A stretch of 21,392 nucleotides of DNA from Microcaldota archaeon (GCA_013331535.1 DUGF01000025.1:1-21392), one strand, 5' to 3'; positions 14,510-21,392 are shown, counted from the stretch's first letter. Notes: generated from the sequence alone by a model not told the origin. Numbers and translations: made by a program.

Positions 14510-14647
14510 AGCGGGGTGGGGGAGCTTGGAGATTTTTGCGATTTAGATCGCATTAACCAAATTTCCCGCCGGGCTCATAACCCGGAGGTCGATGGTTCAA
14601 AAACTCGGAACCACATTAGGTTTGAGTTGACAGTCCATCCCCCGCTA
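14510..14647 (+). tRNA. Initiator tRNA-Met(CAU) with D-loop and T-loop introns
   Basis: Acceptor AGCGGGG/CCCCGCT with the A1-U72 pair of archaeal initiators and A73. D-stem GGGG/TCCC (14519-14522 / 14564-14567). Anticodon arm CCGGG-CTCATAA-CCCGG (14569-14585) with the initiator-type G-C pairs; anticodon CAT at 14576-14578. T-stem GATGG/CCATC. D-loop insert of ~31 nt: exon TTGG (14526-14529) pairs with CCAA (14557-14560), with 3-nt bulges AGA and ATT and an inner stem TGCGAT/ATCGCA. T-loop insert of 32 nt (about 14602-14633): exon TCAA (14597-14600) pairs with TTGA (14627-14630), with bulges AAA and CAG. Removing both leaves 75 nt with T-loop TTCAAAT. CCA is not encoded. Exact splice points may shift by one or two nt. 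Confidence 0.93.
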
Positions 14648-14655
14648 TTTTGTTT

Positions 14656-14761
14656 ACAAAATGGTTGGTATTGAACGATTTTCAAGAGCGCAAACTCTTG
14701 GAGAAACAGAGAACGAATTGTCGTTCTCTGGAGTGCCGTTCAATCTAACCGCTATTTTTTT
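14656..14761 (+). repeat. Branched hairpin element ending in a T-run
   Basis: Just 3' of initiator tRNA-Met. An outer stem (GGTT 14663 / AACC 14747 and ATTGAACG 14670-14677 / CGTTCAAT 14737-14744) encloses two hairpins: CAAGAG/CTCTTG (14683-14700) and a perfect 10-bp stem CAGAGAACGA/TCGTTCTCTG with loop ATTG (14707-14730). Seven T follow (14755-14761). It may be a terminator, a tRNA 3' trailer or a small RNA co-transcribed with the tRNA. Confidence 0.6.
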
Positions 14762-14798
14762 GTTTTGTGTTTTGAGTCTCGTGTCGTCCTGTTTATTT

Positions 14799-15776
14799 TC
14801 ATTTCTTCATACCAGCAAAATAATCAAACTTCTCGTGTTTTAGGATATAGACAAACTCGAATTCCTTTATTATCCCGCTAAAGCGCGAGCGGAATTCGAT
14901 TATTGTGTTTTGGAACTGCTCGTTGTTATTCGCATCAAACGCGATGTCGATATCGAACTTGCCGATCATTCTCAGGTAATAAGTTACATATGGGTTGAGC
15001 AGGCAGTATGTTTCCAATGCCTTTTCCTGCTCTTTTGTCATATTCTGCGTTGTTGCAAGGATTTCGAAATGCACCAAACCAAGCGTTGTTGGCTGGATGA
15101 TCGCGGCGTACGTCTGGATGACCTCATCATTTTCCAAACGTTTTATCTTCGTACGTATAGTATTCTCTGTCACGCCCACTTTTTTTGCTATTTCGGTTAA
15201 TGGCATTCTTGCATATTTTGACAGGATATCAAGAATGCGCATTTCTGTTTCGTCCAATTGCAGCCTTTTAGGCTCGCCGCCCAGATGGGAAAAGTGGCGA
15301 TTCTCATTTTCCCCGATTAGGTGCGTTCTTGGATAGGTAAAATATTCTGGCGTAACATTCACAAAATAGTTTTTTACATGATTCGGGTATTTGTCCAGGA
15401 TATCTTGCCAGATCGAGTCGAACTGCACGATGTTTTCAGCAGTGATAGCAATTGCCACGTCTATCTTGCCTCCGCAGCTTGCAACCCATCTGGTGTTTTT
15501 GTGAGAGACCAAAAATTCTATGAACGCCTTTTTCTTCGGCTCTGGCAAGTCACCTAGCTGTATCCAGACCTCATGGTTTACCAGGCCAAGCTTGGCAACA
15601 TTCAGGATTGCAATGAACTGGGTAATTGTACCTTCACGTACTAAGCGCTCTATGCGGTAGTGCAGTGTTTGTTTGCTCGCCCTGACGCGCTTTGCGATTT
15701 CATTAAGGCTTCGCCTGCAGTTCTGCTCCAGCTCATACAAGATCCTTTTATCAGTAACGTCGAGCTTTATTGCCAT
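14799..15776 (-). CDS. Tandem Lrp/AsnC-type transcriptional regulator
   Basis: A 325-aa protein with two Lrp/AsnC units in a row. The first has a winged helix at about 6-55 (DVTDKRILYELEQNCRRSLN) and a RAM-like alpha/beta domain. The second begins at about residue 173 (LDETEMRILDILSKYARMPL) and is followed by another RAM-like half. Standard Lrp proteins are ~150 aa with one unit, so one chain here resembles a fused dimer. It probably binds DNA as a feast/famine-type regulator sensing a small molecule; the ligand is unknown. TTTATAAATA lies ~28 nt before the ATG, suggesting a leaderless mRNA. It is divergent from the 15907-16872 cassette and could control it or itself. Confidence 0.88.
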   Translation of the reverse strand: MAIKLDVTDKRILYELEQNCRRSLNEIAKRVRASKQTLHYRIERLVREGTITQFIAILNVAKLGLVNHEVWIQLGDLPEPKKKAFIEFLVSHKNTRWVASCGGKIDVAIAITAENIVQFDSIWQDILDKYPNHVKNYFVNVTPEYFTYPRTHLIGENENRHFSHLGGEPKRLQLDETEMRILDILSKYARMPLTEIAKKVGVTENTIRTKIKRLENDEVIQTYAAIIQPTTLGLVHFEILATTQNMTKEQEKALETYCLLNPYVTYYLRMIGKFDIDIAFDANNNEQFQNTIIEFRSRFSGIIKEFEFVYILKHEKFDYFAGMKK

Positions 15777-15798
15777 GATTTTATATATGCTTAATAAT

Positions 15799-15808
15799 AT
15801 TTATAAAG
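15799..15808 (-). promoter_or_regulatory. TATA box of the Lrp-type gene
   Basis: TTTATAAATA on the minus strand is centred ~28 nt before the ATG at 15776. That spacing puts the transcription start at or near the start codon. Confidence 0.55.
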
Positions 15809-15834
15809 ATTGAGCTTTTGTCAAAAATTCATTG

Positions 15835-15850
15835 AATTATATTTATATGC
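15835..15850 (+). promoter_or_regulatory. TATA region of the 15907-16872 cassette
   Basis: ATTATATTTATATGC lies ~65 nt before the ATG at 15907. Transcription would start near 15872 and leave a ~35-nt leader containing AGGTGA (15896-15901), five bases before the start codon. Confidence 0.5.
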
Positions 15851-15906
15851 ACCTAACGCAGAGCTATTAACATGAACATACATACGAAAGCACATAGGTG
15901 ATCTAG

Positions 15907-16212
15907 ATGAAAACACTCGAAACAGGAAAAACAAAAACAGGAAAAATAAGAAGTGCATGCGAACGCGCACGAAATGCGTTCAGGGCAATAAATCCATTAA
16001 CTGAAAAAAACCGAGATCGCGCATTGGGCGTTGCTTGTGGAGCTACTGCGTTAATAGGCGTTCCGATGGGCGTTGTCCTTACTATTGATGTAGGAAGCAG
16101 CGAATCTCCAGCTAAGAGGCTGGGGGCTTTTGGAATAGCACTTGCGACTTCCATGGCGATTGGATTATATGAAGCAGTTGTGGTCGAGAGACTTTTGAAA
16201 AAACATGAATGA
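15907..16212 (+). CDS. 101-aa two-helix membrane protein, unknown
   Basis: I do not recognise this protein. A basic, Lys/Arg-rich N-terminus (about 1-38) is followed by two hydrophobic helices (about 41-63 and 72-93) and a short charged tail (ERLLKKHE). AGGTGA stands five bases before the ATG. It is 21 nt upstream of the next gene and surely in the same operon. Both proteins pair a soluble basic head with two membrane helices, so they may work together at the membrane. Confidence 0.7.
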   Translation: MKTLETGKTKTGKIRSACERARNAFRAINPLTEKNRDRALGVACGATALIGVPMGVVLTIDVGSSESPAKRLGAFGIALATSMAIGLYEAVVVERLLKKHE

Positions 16213-16233
16213 AAATAGTGGGGGGTGAATCTT

Positions 16234-16872
16234 ATGAAACTTCAATTCGTAGATAAGGAAAAGAAGAGGTTTGCGCGATACTGCCCTACTGTTGCAAAGG
16301 CAGTCCAGAGATTCAAGGATGTAGTTGAAGAAAGAAGGAAGACGCCCGAAGAGGCTAACGCTGCAGTACGAATGTTTCCTGCTGCACGTGAATTAGAAGA
16401 GAAACGGGAAGGCGTTAAGCCGGCTGATACTGTTAATGTTCTTCGGCTTGGTGCGGGGTTAAAAGACCTAACAAAAATAATCGCAAATAAATCAAATCAA
16501 GTATGCGCCTTTTCAATTGCGTTGTATACGTCCTTGGGATTATGTACTATACGCGCGGTTTTTCTAATCGGATTACCAATATCCCAATTTTTTGCTGTGG
16601 CCGCTATTGTAGGTCTTGCAACTGGCATTATAGCGATGAAAACTCTTAATAATTGCTTTAATATGAAAGAAAATAGCTCCCGCGAGATAGAAACCAAATC
16701 ACCTAATAATGATTCAGCTAAGCGTGAGAATGCTGGGGATCAGGCGATATTGGCGGCTGAGGTGCGAGCGAGTAGAATGAGCAGGAGGGCTGCTGTTGAA
16801 GACGCGATTATCGCTACTGCAGAAAAGATTGCTGCTGTGAACCAAGCAAGAAGATACTATACTAAATACTAA
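16234..16872 (+). CDS. 212-aa membrane protein with helical tails, unknown
   Basis: I do not recognise this protein. The N-terminal ~90 residues are charged and probably helical (KAVQRFKDVVEERRKTPEEA). Two membrane helices follow (about 92-113 and 117-137), then a hydrophilic, Ala- and Glu-rich helical tail ending RYYTKY. I use the ATG at 16234 because GGTGA lies five bases upstream; a GTG at 16225 would overlap that ribosome binding site. It is second in the operon with the 101-aa gene. A TAA stop is followed by an interrupted repeat, GTTAAC-AAATCA-GTTAAC. Confidence 0.7.
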   Translation: MKLQFVDKEKKRFARYCPTVAKAVQRFKDVVEERRKTPEEANAAVRMFPAARELEEKREGVKPADTVNVLRLGAGLKDLTKIIANKSNQVCAFSIALYTSLGLCTIRAVFLIGLPISQFFAVAAIVGLATGIIAMKTLNNCFNMKENSSREIETKSPNNDSAKRENAGDQAILAAEVRASRMSRRAAVEDAIIATAEKIAAVNQARRYYTKY

Positions 16873-16909
16873 AGGTTAACAAATCAGTTAACTTTCTGTT
16901 GATAGCGAG

Positions 16910-17275
16910 CTATGGCAAAATCCTGAAGTAAATCCGTTTGTTATCCTTTCCTTTATTTTCGAGCTTTAGCAATTCAATTTGTCCGACTTCCTTCAAATTC
17001 CGTACGTGCGTCCCGCCGTCGGCCTAGATATCAACACCAGGAATCTCAACAATCCTTAATTCACTGATTTGCGGTGGAAGCGCTGCAGCAAGTTTTACTA
17101 CGCCATCAATTTTCATTGCCTCCTCTCGCGGAAGCGTGTAAATCTTTAATTCAACATCCTGCTTCAAGGCTTCGTTTGCCTTTGCAACGCAATTATCAAA
17201 TATTGCACGGTCAACGCTCTCAAAATTGAAATCAAACCGGACTTTATCCTCTTCGATCTGGTTTCCGGTTTTGAA
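16910..17275 (-). pseudogene. alaX: AlaX-type alanyl-tRNA editing protein, degraded fragment
   Basis: The minus-strand frame opens directly after a TGA at 17276-17278 and encodes the C-terminal half of an AlaX editing domain. It starts FKTGNQIEEDKVRFDFNF and contains the family's ADGGTHVRN zinc-site region near the end, then LENKGKDNKRIYFRILP and TAG. AlaX proteins hydrolyse Ser-tRNA(Ala) and Gly-tRNA(Ala). The N-terminal half with the HxxxH zinc motif is absent: the upstream sequence is already the 3' end of the transferase gene. An in-frame TAG at 17024-17026 sits just before ADGGTHV, where Gln is common, consistent with one CAG to TAG change. No in-frame start codon precedes the homologous region. 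I take it as a dead gene. Confidence 0.82.
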
Positions 17276-17305
17276 TCAACCTGTATATATTGTACTCTAA
17301 TCAAT

Positions 17306-18382
17306 TTACCATTTCCAGTATGCCAGAAGAACAAGCATTGCAACAACAATCTGCATTGCAACAAAGCACGCAACAAGACGCAATTCTGTGGCTCCATTAT
17401 GCAGCTTCATAATGAATTGCGCGAAGCCGCGAACCTTTCCACCTACTGGATGGAGTTTTACGCCGCTCCAGATCGCCCCAATCTCTGATTTTACGCCACT
17501 CTGTACCTTCACACCCTTTTCAGTTCGAATCTCCCCCCACCAGTCCCTGCTCGGGAACCTGTTTTTCAGCTTGATAAAGAAATCGATTATGTAAAGTGAA
17601 AGGATGAACGCACCGGCGCCTTCTATATTTCCGATTATCACTCCTGCTGCGAGAACTGCACCAATAGACAAGTTGCCGACATCTCCTGGAAATACGCGCG
17701 CGGGGAACAGATTGAATGGAAGAAAACCGAGAAGCGCTCCGAGCATCGGAACAAAAAGAACAAGCATCTCCACGCTTCCATTATTGAAAGCAAGAAGCGT
17801 CATAGCAGCAAATATTATGCTGCCCATGCCCGCCTCCATTCCATTGAAACCAGCCAGCATATTCGTAAGATTTGATGCAACCGCAACCCCAAGTGGAATC
17901 AAAAGCAGAGTATATGCAAGCCCAAAATCAATTGTTCCAAAAAATGGGACTAGAATTGCAGTGCTGCCGGCTGCCTTAACCGCAACAAGCGGAACCGCCG
18001 CAACAAGCGGGAGAAATGCCTTGATTCGCTGAGGGATTGAAATAAGGTCATCAACTACCCCGATAAATGCTATGGAATGAATCGTGATTAGTGCCGCAAG
18101 AACCTTTACAAGGTCAAAATTGTAGGAAAAAAACGTGTTGAAAAAAACTGCGAGCAAAACCCCTGCAGTAAACCCTGCAATTATTGAAAATCCGCCCATT
18201 TCCGCGACTTCCGGTTTATCCGGCTTGTTGACATCATTTCCGATTATGCCTGCACGTTTGAGCCTTGGAACAAGAAAATATGAGAATAGATATGAAACTG
18301 CAAATGAACCAACTGCAAGAAGAAGATAGGTGATTGGTCCACCTGCGGAGATTGGAATCGGTAGCAGTTGAGGTTGTGTCAT
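17306..18382 (-). CDS. GlcNAc-1-phosphate transferase, AglH/GPT-like
   Basis: A 358-aa polytopic enzyme of the MraY/WecA/ALG7 (GT4) family. It transfers a sugar-1-phosphate, in archaea usually GlcNAc-1-P, from its UDP form to a polyprenyl (dolichyl) phosphate, the first step of lipid-linked glycan assembly. Motifs are DKPEVAEMGGFSI at about 55-67, the catalytic GVVDDL with D111-D112, NLTNMLAGFNGMEAG at 171-185, and FPGDVGN at 231-237. About ten membrane helices surround cytosolic loops; a ~65-residue loop before the last helix is longer than usual. The start has GGTGA six bases upstream. It is third in an operon with HMG-CoA reductase and a membrane protein, 22 nt after the latter. Confidence 0.92.
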   Translation of the reverse strand: MTQPQLLPIPISAGGPITYLLLAVGSFAVSYLFSYFLVPRLKRAGIIGNDVNKPDKPEVAEMGGFSIIAGFTAGVLLAVFFNTFFSYNFDLVKVLAALITIHSIAFIGVVDDLISIPQRIKAFLPLVAAVPLVAVKAAGSTAILVPFFGTIDFGLAYTLLLIPLGVAVASNLTNMLAGFNGMEAGMGSIIFAAMTLLAFNNGSVEMLVLFVPMLGALLGFLPFNLFPARVFPGDVGNLSIGAVLAAGVIIGNIEGAGAFILSLYIIDFFIKLKNRFPSRDWWGEIRTEKGVKVQSGVKSEIGAIWSGVKLHPVGGKVRGFAQFIMKLHNGATELRLVACFVAMQIVVAMLVLLAYWKW

Positions 18383-18404
18383 TTTTTCACCAAATTGAAC
18401 AGTT

Positions 18405-19859
18405 TCATTTCACCAATTTGAATATTTTTACCCCATCCTTTGAATAAACTGCATTTGAGTACATGATAATATTGTAAAGGTTGCTGTCAGTTATCTGCTC
18501 GGTAATTATAAGTACGTTTTTCGGGTCTGAAATAGATGCAGACTTGTCAAACATCTTGAGTTTTGTGAATGGAACGGATTTTACAAAACGCAAAGAGAAA
18601 TCATATAGCTGGCCGTCTCCTGAAATTGAAGTTCCGTCTGCCAAAATAGGAACTGAAAGCAGCAAATCCCGATTCGCTAAAACAACGGATTGTTTTCCGG
18701 TTGCCGGATCAGTATTTGTTGAGACCGGACGAAACGCAATCATGCGCTCTCCGAACATGCTGAAAACCGAACTGGAGGAAAGAATAACATAATCATACGG
18801 AAGCTGGACTTCTGACAAAAGATCGTTTGAAGTTAGCATTATTGGACTTTTTGAGGTATGGTACATGTAGGCATTAGGGAATTCCGTTATGGCAGTCGAT
18901 GCCGAATAGTCATTGACAACATCGAATCTAAATCCCTCAATCAATGCATCCGAAGGCGCAGGAACTGGAGAAATGTAAAGCGGCAACAGTGCGAAACCAG
19001 ATGCAAGAGTGATGAGAAAGATCGCGATTATTGGGGTTGACGTAGATACTTGGAAGTCATAAAGAGAAAGAATAAGATAGACTATAACCACGGCAGTTGC
19101 GGAAAGCGCAATCGATGGAAGAATTTCAGAAGATGGATTAAGTGGATTAAAGGAAAGGAAAAGTGCAAATGCAAATATCAAAAGAATCCACGAGATTTTG
19201 TCCTGCGAATTAAAGAATTCCGCGAGCGGTCGTGCCGAGGCCAAAACCAAAAGCGGGATTGAAATTGCGGGACTGAAATAAAGGAGTGCGGCTCCCAATA
19301 TAAACGCGATAAACTCGATTGAGATTATTTTTTTCCGCACGGTTTCGGAAAGCGCAACAATCGCGATAGGAAGAAGAATCCCAACGTTCCTGAAATTAAC
19401 AACGTTGTCAGGGGAAAAGGACAATGAAGGAAAAACGAGAAGCAAACCAATGAATGCAGGAACAGCTGCTGCAAATTTCAATGCGCTTTCCTGTCTGGAC
19501 AAGAAGACTGCAAACAGAAATAAAGAAAGGGCGAAAAGGGATAGTATGGATACGCCGTAAATAAAACCTGAAATTACAAATGAGGAGAAAACAACCAAAA
19601 GCGCAATTAAAAGAGCGGAGATGCGGTTTCCGAATGATGTAGAAAATAGATATGCGAGAATTCCGCTTGCAATTGCGGCAAATAAAAGAAGGGTTTTCAC
19701 TCCTGCTAACTTAAATGGAGCAAGAAACAATGCGAACATTGTGCCATCGAGAAGTTCGGAATAACCTTTTTCTGAAAGCCCGGCTGGCGAAAATGCAAAG
19801 AATAAACCAAGCACGACAAGTGCAATCAACAAAGATAAGGCAATGTCTTCTTTTTCCAT
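18405..19859 (-). CDS. 484-aa polytopic membrane protein with an outer C-terminal domain
   Basis: I cannot assign a family. About ten to twelve hydrophobic helices span residues 7-300, then a hydrophilic ~180-residue domain follows (from PVPAPSDALIEGFRFDV) with mixed alpha/beta character, likely outside the membrane. The architecture recalls oligosaccharyltransferase- or GT-C-type proteins, but I see no DxD catalytic motif in the first outer loop. The ATG is 5 nt after the HMG-CoA reductase stop and GAGGAG lies inside that gene's end, so translation is coupled. Position between an isoprenoid enzyme and a lipid-linked sugar transferase suggests a role in glycolipid handling. Confidence 0.75.
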   Translation of the reverse strand: MEKEDIALSLLIALVVLGLFFAFSPAGLSEKGYSELLDGTMFALFLAPFKLAGVKTLLLFAAIASGILAYLFSTSFGNRISALLIALLVVFSSFVISGFIYGVSILSLFALSLFLFAVFLSRQESALKFAAAVPAFIGLLLVFPSLSFSPDNVVNFRNVGILLPIAIVALSETVRKKIISIEFIAFILGAALLYFSPAISIPLLVLASARPLAEFFNSQDKISWILLIFAFALFLSFNPLNPSSEILPSIALSATAVVIVYLILSLYDFQVSTSTPIIAIFLITLASGFALLPLYISPVPAPSDALIEGFRFDVVNDYSASTAITEFPNAYMYHTSKSPIMLTSNDLLSEVQLPYDYVILSSSSVFSMFGERMIAFRPVSTNTDPATGKQSVVLANRDLLLSVPILADGTSISGDGQLYDFSLRFVKSVPFTKLKMFDKSASISDPKNVLIITEQITDSNLYNIIMYSNAVYSKDGVKIFKLVK

Positions 19860-19864
19860 AAAAT

Positions 19865-21157
19865 CTAGTCTCCTCTCAATTTTTTTATTGTTTCTTTTGC
19901 AAAATCAACATTGAACTTTTTGTTTTCCACTAGTGCATTTACAACTGCTTCCAATTCTACTGCACTTATCGCTCCGGCCTGAGTTGCGATATTTCTTGCA
20001 TGAAGACGCATATGACCTCGTTGAATGCCTTCACTTGATAATGCCCTTAGTGCTGCGAAGTTCTGTGAAAGACCAACTGCTGCAATAACTTGCGCAAGCT
20101 CCTGCGTGTTTTTAACCCCAAGCAGCTTCACCGCGATTTTGGCAGTTGGATGAACTTTTGTAGCTCCGCCAACAAGACCCACTGCAACAGGTAGTTCTAT
20201 TTCTCCGACAAGGTCTCCGTTCTTGTCTTTGTAATATTTCGTGAGTGGCTTATACGAACCGGTAATTGCTGCGAAAGCATGTGCACCGGCTTCCACTGCC
20301 CGCCAGTCATTTCCAGTGGCCATCACGACCGCGTCAATTCCATTCATAATTCCTTTATTATGGGTTGCCGCACGGAACGGATCTCCCGCAGCAAATGCCC
20401 AAGCATCAATTATTCCATCAACTACGTCTTCACCTTTCATCAGTCCTTTTGTGCTTTGCTCCAGCACCTCTTTTTTCCAGACTGCCTTTGCACGTGCTTT
20501 TCTGTGAATCGCAAGATTTGAGATTATTTTGAGACGTACTTTTCCTCCACTTAATTCTGCGAATTGCGGTGCTAAAGTTTCCGCCAGTGTGTTTACTGCA
20601 TTTGCGCCCATTGCATCGCGGCAATCCACCAAAAGATGGATAACTAGCATTTTTCCGTTTGGGGTGTCAATTTCTCGTGTTTCTATGTCACGAAGGCCGC
20701 CCCCGAATTTTACCATCACCATCGGATCAACAGTATTTGCATAGGCAATAAGCTCTGTCTTCTTTTGAGAGATTTTCTTTTGCGCTTCCTTGATAGATGG
20801 AACTCCGACGATTTGAATTTGACCAATCATAATCGGAGGGTCGGAATCTGTTGTAAAACCGCCATTGCTTTCCTTTGCGAGTTTTGCACCATAACTGGCA
20901 GCTGCAACCACGCTTGCCTCTTCGATTGCAAATGGAACGACATATTCCTTGCCATTGATTACGAAATTTGTTGCGATTCCCAGAGGGAGGCCATGCGTTC
21001 CTATCACGTTTTCAATCATGTTGGTTGCCACTCCTAGTCCGAGCGAACCTTCTTTTCGTAAAATTGAGGTTTCTTCATCTGTAAGCCCGCATTTTTCCTT
21101 TAGCAGTCTTAGCTTTTCCTCAATGGAGAGCTTATAGAAACCTGAGAATTCTGACAT
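19865..21157 (-). CDS. mvaA: Class II (MvaA-type) HMG-CoA reductase
   Basis: A 430-aa hydroxymethylglutaryl-CoA reductase of the class II type typified by Pseudomonas mevalonii. It forms or uses mevalonate with NAD(P)H; in archaea it commits carbon to isoprenoid lipids and polyprenyl carriers. Signature segments are ENVIGTHGLPLGIATNF at 49-65, PFAIEEASVV with catalytic Glu79/80, DCRDAMGANAVNT at 178-190, THNKGIMNGI with Lys268, GNDWRA with Asp284, and the C-terminal GHMRLHARN with His382. All catalytic residues are present. It lacks the membrane domain of class I. It is the first gene of a three-gene operon. Class II enzymes occur in bacteria and in some archaea such as Archaeoglobus, so past transfer is likely. 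Confidence 0.95.
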   Translation of the reverse strand: MSEFSGFYKLSIEEKLRLLKEKCGLTDEETSILRKEGSLGLGVATNMIENVIGTHGLPLGIATNFVINGKEYVVPFAIEEASVVAAASYGAKLAKESNGGFTTDSDPPIMIGQIQIVGVPSIKEAQKKISQKKTELIAYANTVDPMVMVKFGGGLRDIETREIDTPNGKMLVIHLLVDCRDAMGANAVNTLAETLAPQFAELSGGKVRLKIISNLAIHRKARAKAVWKKEVLEQSTKGLMKGEDVVDGIIDAWAFAAGDPFRAATHNKGIMNGIDAVVMATGNDWRAVEAGAHAFAAITGSYKPLTKYYKDKNGDLVGEIELPVAVGLVGGATKVHPTAKIAVKLLGVKNTQELAQVIAAVGLSQNFAALRALSSEGIQRGHMRLHARNIATQAGAISAVELEAVVNALVENKKFNVDFAKETIKKLRGD

Positions 21158-21280
21158 CTGATATCACGAATAAAGTTATGAATGGGAAATATTAAAAGAG
21201 GTGCGAAAACACGTGCGGGTAGTGTAAAAACCAATTGGGCAAAAAAAGAGCGTAATTGAAAACACTCACTCCGAATACAC
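21158..21280. other. Spacer upstream of mvaA
   Basis: There is no ORF. On the minus strand a TATA-like CTTTTAATATTT lies ~35-45 nt before the mvaA start and is the best promoter candidate. I see no hairpin. Confidence 0.4.
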
Positions 21281-21392
21281 TCACCTTTTCTTATACCCGA
21301 ACATCTTATCGTATGTCGAATGATCTACAATATATAAAACAAAAGCCACGACTTCAATTTGATTACCGGTTAACGTATATAACATTCTCCAG
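21281..21392 (-). CDS. C-terminus of a RelE/ParE-like toxin (partial)
   Basis: The last 36 residues of an ORF cut by the window edge. It reads WRMLYTLTGNQIEVVAFVLY, then IVDHSTYDKMFGYKKR, stop TGA. The WR-x-x-Y strand, the IEVVAFV strand, and the ending H-x-x-Y-x-x-FGYKKR fit the C-terminal half of RelE/ParE-type mRNA interferase or gyrase toxins. An antitoxin gene would be expected beyond the edge or upstream. The family call rests on a short stretch. Confidence 0.5.
   Translation of the reverse strand, partial: WRMLYTLTGNQIEVVAFVLYIVDHSTYDKMFGYKKR

Noticed and set aside
17024-17026. Pyrrolysine decoding of the TAG in the AlaX fragment
   Set aside because: TAG ends several other genes in the window and the fragment also lacks its start and N-terminal half.
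1-21392. CRISPR array or cas genes
   Set aside because: There are no regularly spaced direct repeats and no Cas-like proteins.

Overview
This window looks like archaeal chromosome, probably from a small-genome DPANN lineage, with Micrarchaeota/ARMAN-like as the best guess. Archaeal hallmarks are both subunits of family D DNA polymerase, membrane-anchored LonB protease, DUF373, UPF0147, an Lrp/AsnC regulator, an AglH-like GlcNAc-phosphate transferase, and leaderless-type TATA boxes about 27 nt before several start codons. The lineage guess rests mainly on the tRNA genes and is inference.

Layout. 1-608: a small HNH nuclease gene (-) whose frame seems to continue past its stop. 659-1909: DUF373 membrane protein (+). 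2045-6081 (-): a 66-aa ORF, a TldE/PmbA-like protein and lonB; lonB carries a 172-residue mini-intein. 6331-6939 (+): thpR. 7094-7492 (+): a small membrane protein. 7528-12770 (-): UPF0147, DP1, DP2, a replication operon. 12924-14647: an RNA-rich segment with tRNA-Arg(UCU) (-), a 33-aa very acidic ORF (-), tRNA-Ala(UGC) (-), a VTT/DedA-type membrane protein (+) and initiator tRNA-Met (+). 14799-15776 (-): a tandem Lrp/AsnC regulator, divergent from a two-gene cassette of unknown function (15907-16872, +). 16910-17275 (-): an AlaX-type alanyl-tRNA editing pseudogene. 17306-21157 (-): HMG-CoA reductase, an unknown polytopic protein and an AglH-like transferase. 21281-21392 (-): C-terminus of a RelE/ParE-like protein cut by the window edge.

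Most unusual content. All three tRNA genes are heavily interrupted. Each has one intron-like insert in the D-loop and one in the T-loop near position 59/60, and tRNA-Arg seems to have two more around the anticodon stem. The T-loop inserts fold into bulge-helix-bulge (BHB) structures in which T-loop residues pair with the 3' end of the insert. Separately, two intergenic spacers (6066-6216 and 12781-12878) hold copies of one structured element with conserved blocks and covarying stem pairs. Two further spacers (6964-7055, 14261-14358) hold elements of similar layout but different sequence.

How genes may work together (inference): the HMG-CoA reductase operon links mevalonate/isoprenoid synthesis to the polyprenyl-phosphate carrier used by the AglH-like transferase in glycan assembly. 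UPF0147 is probably co-transcribed with both PolD subunits. A copy of the structured element overlaps the promoter region of that operon.
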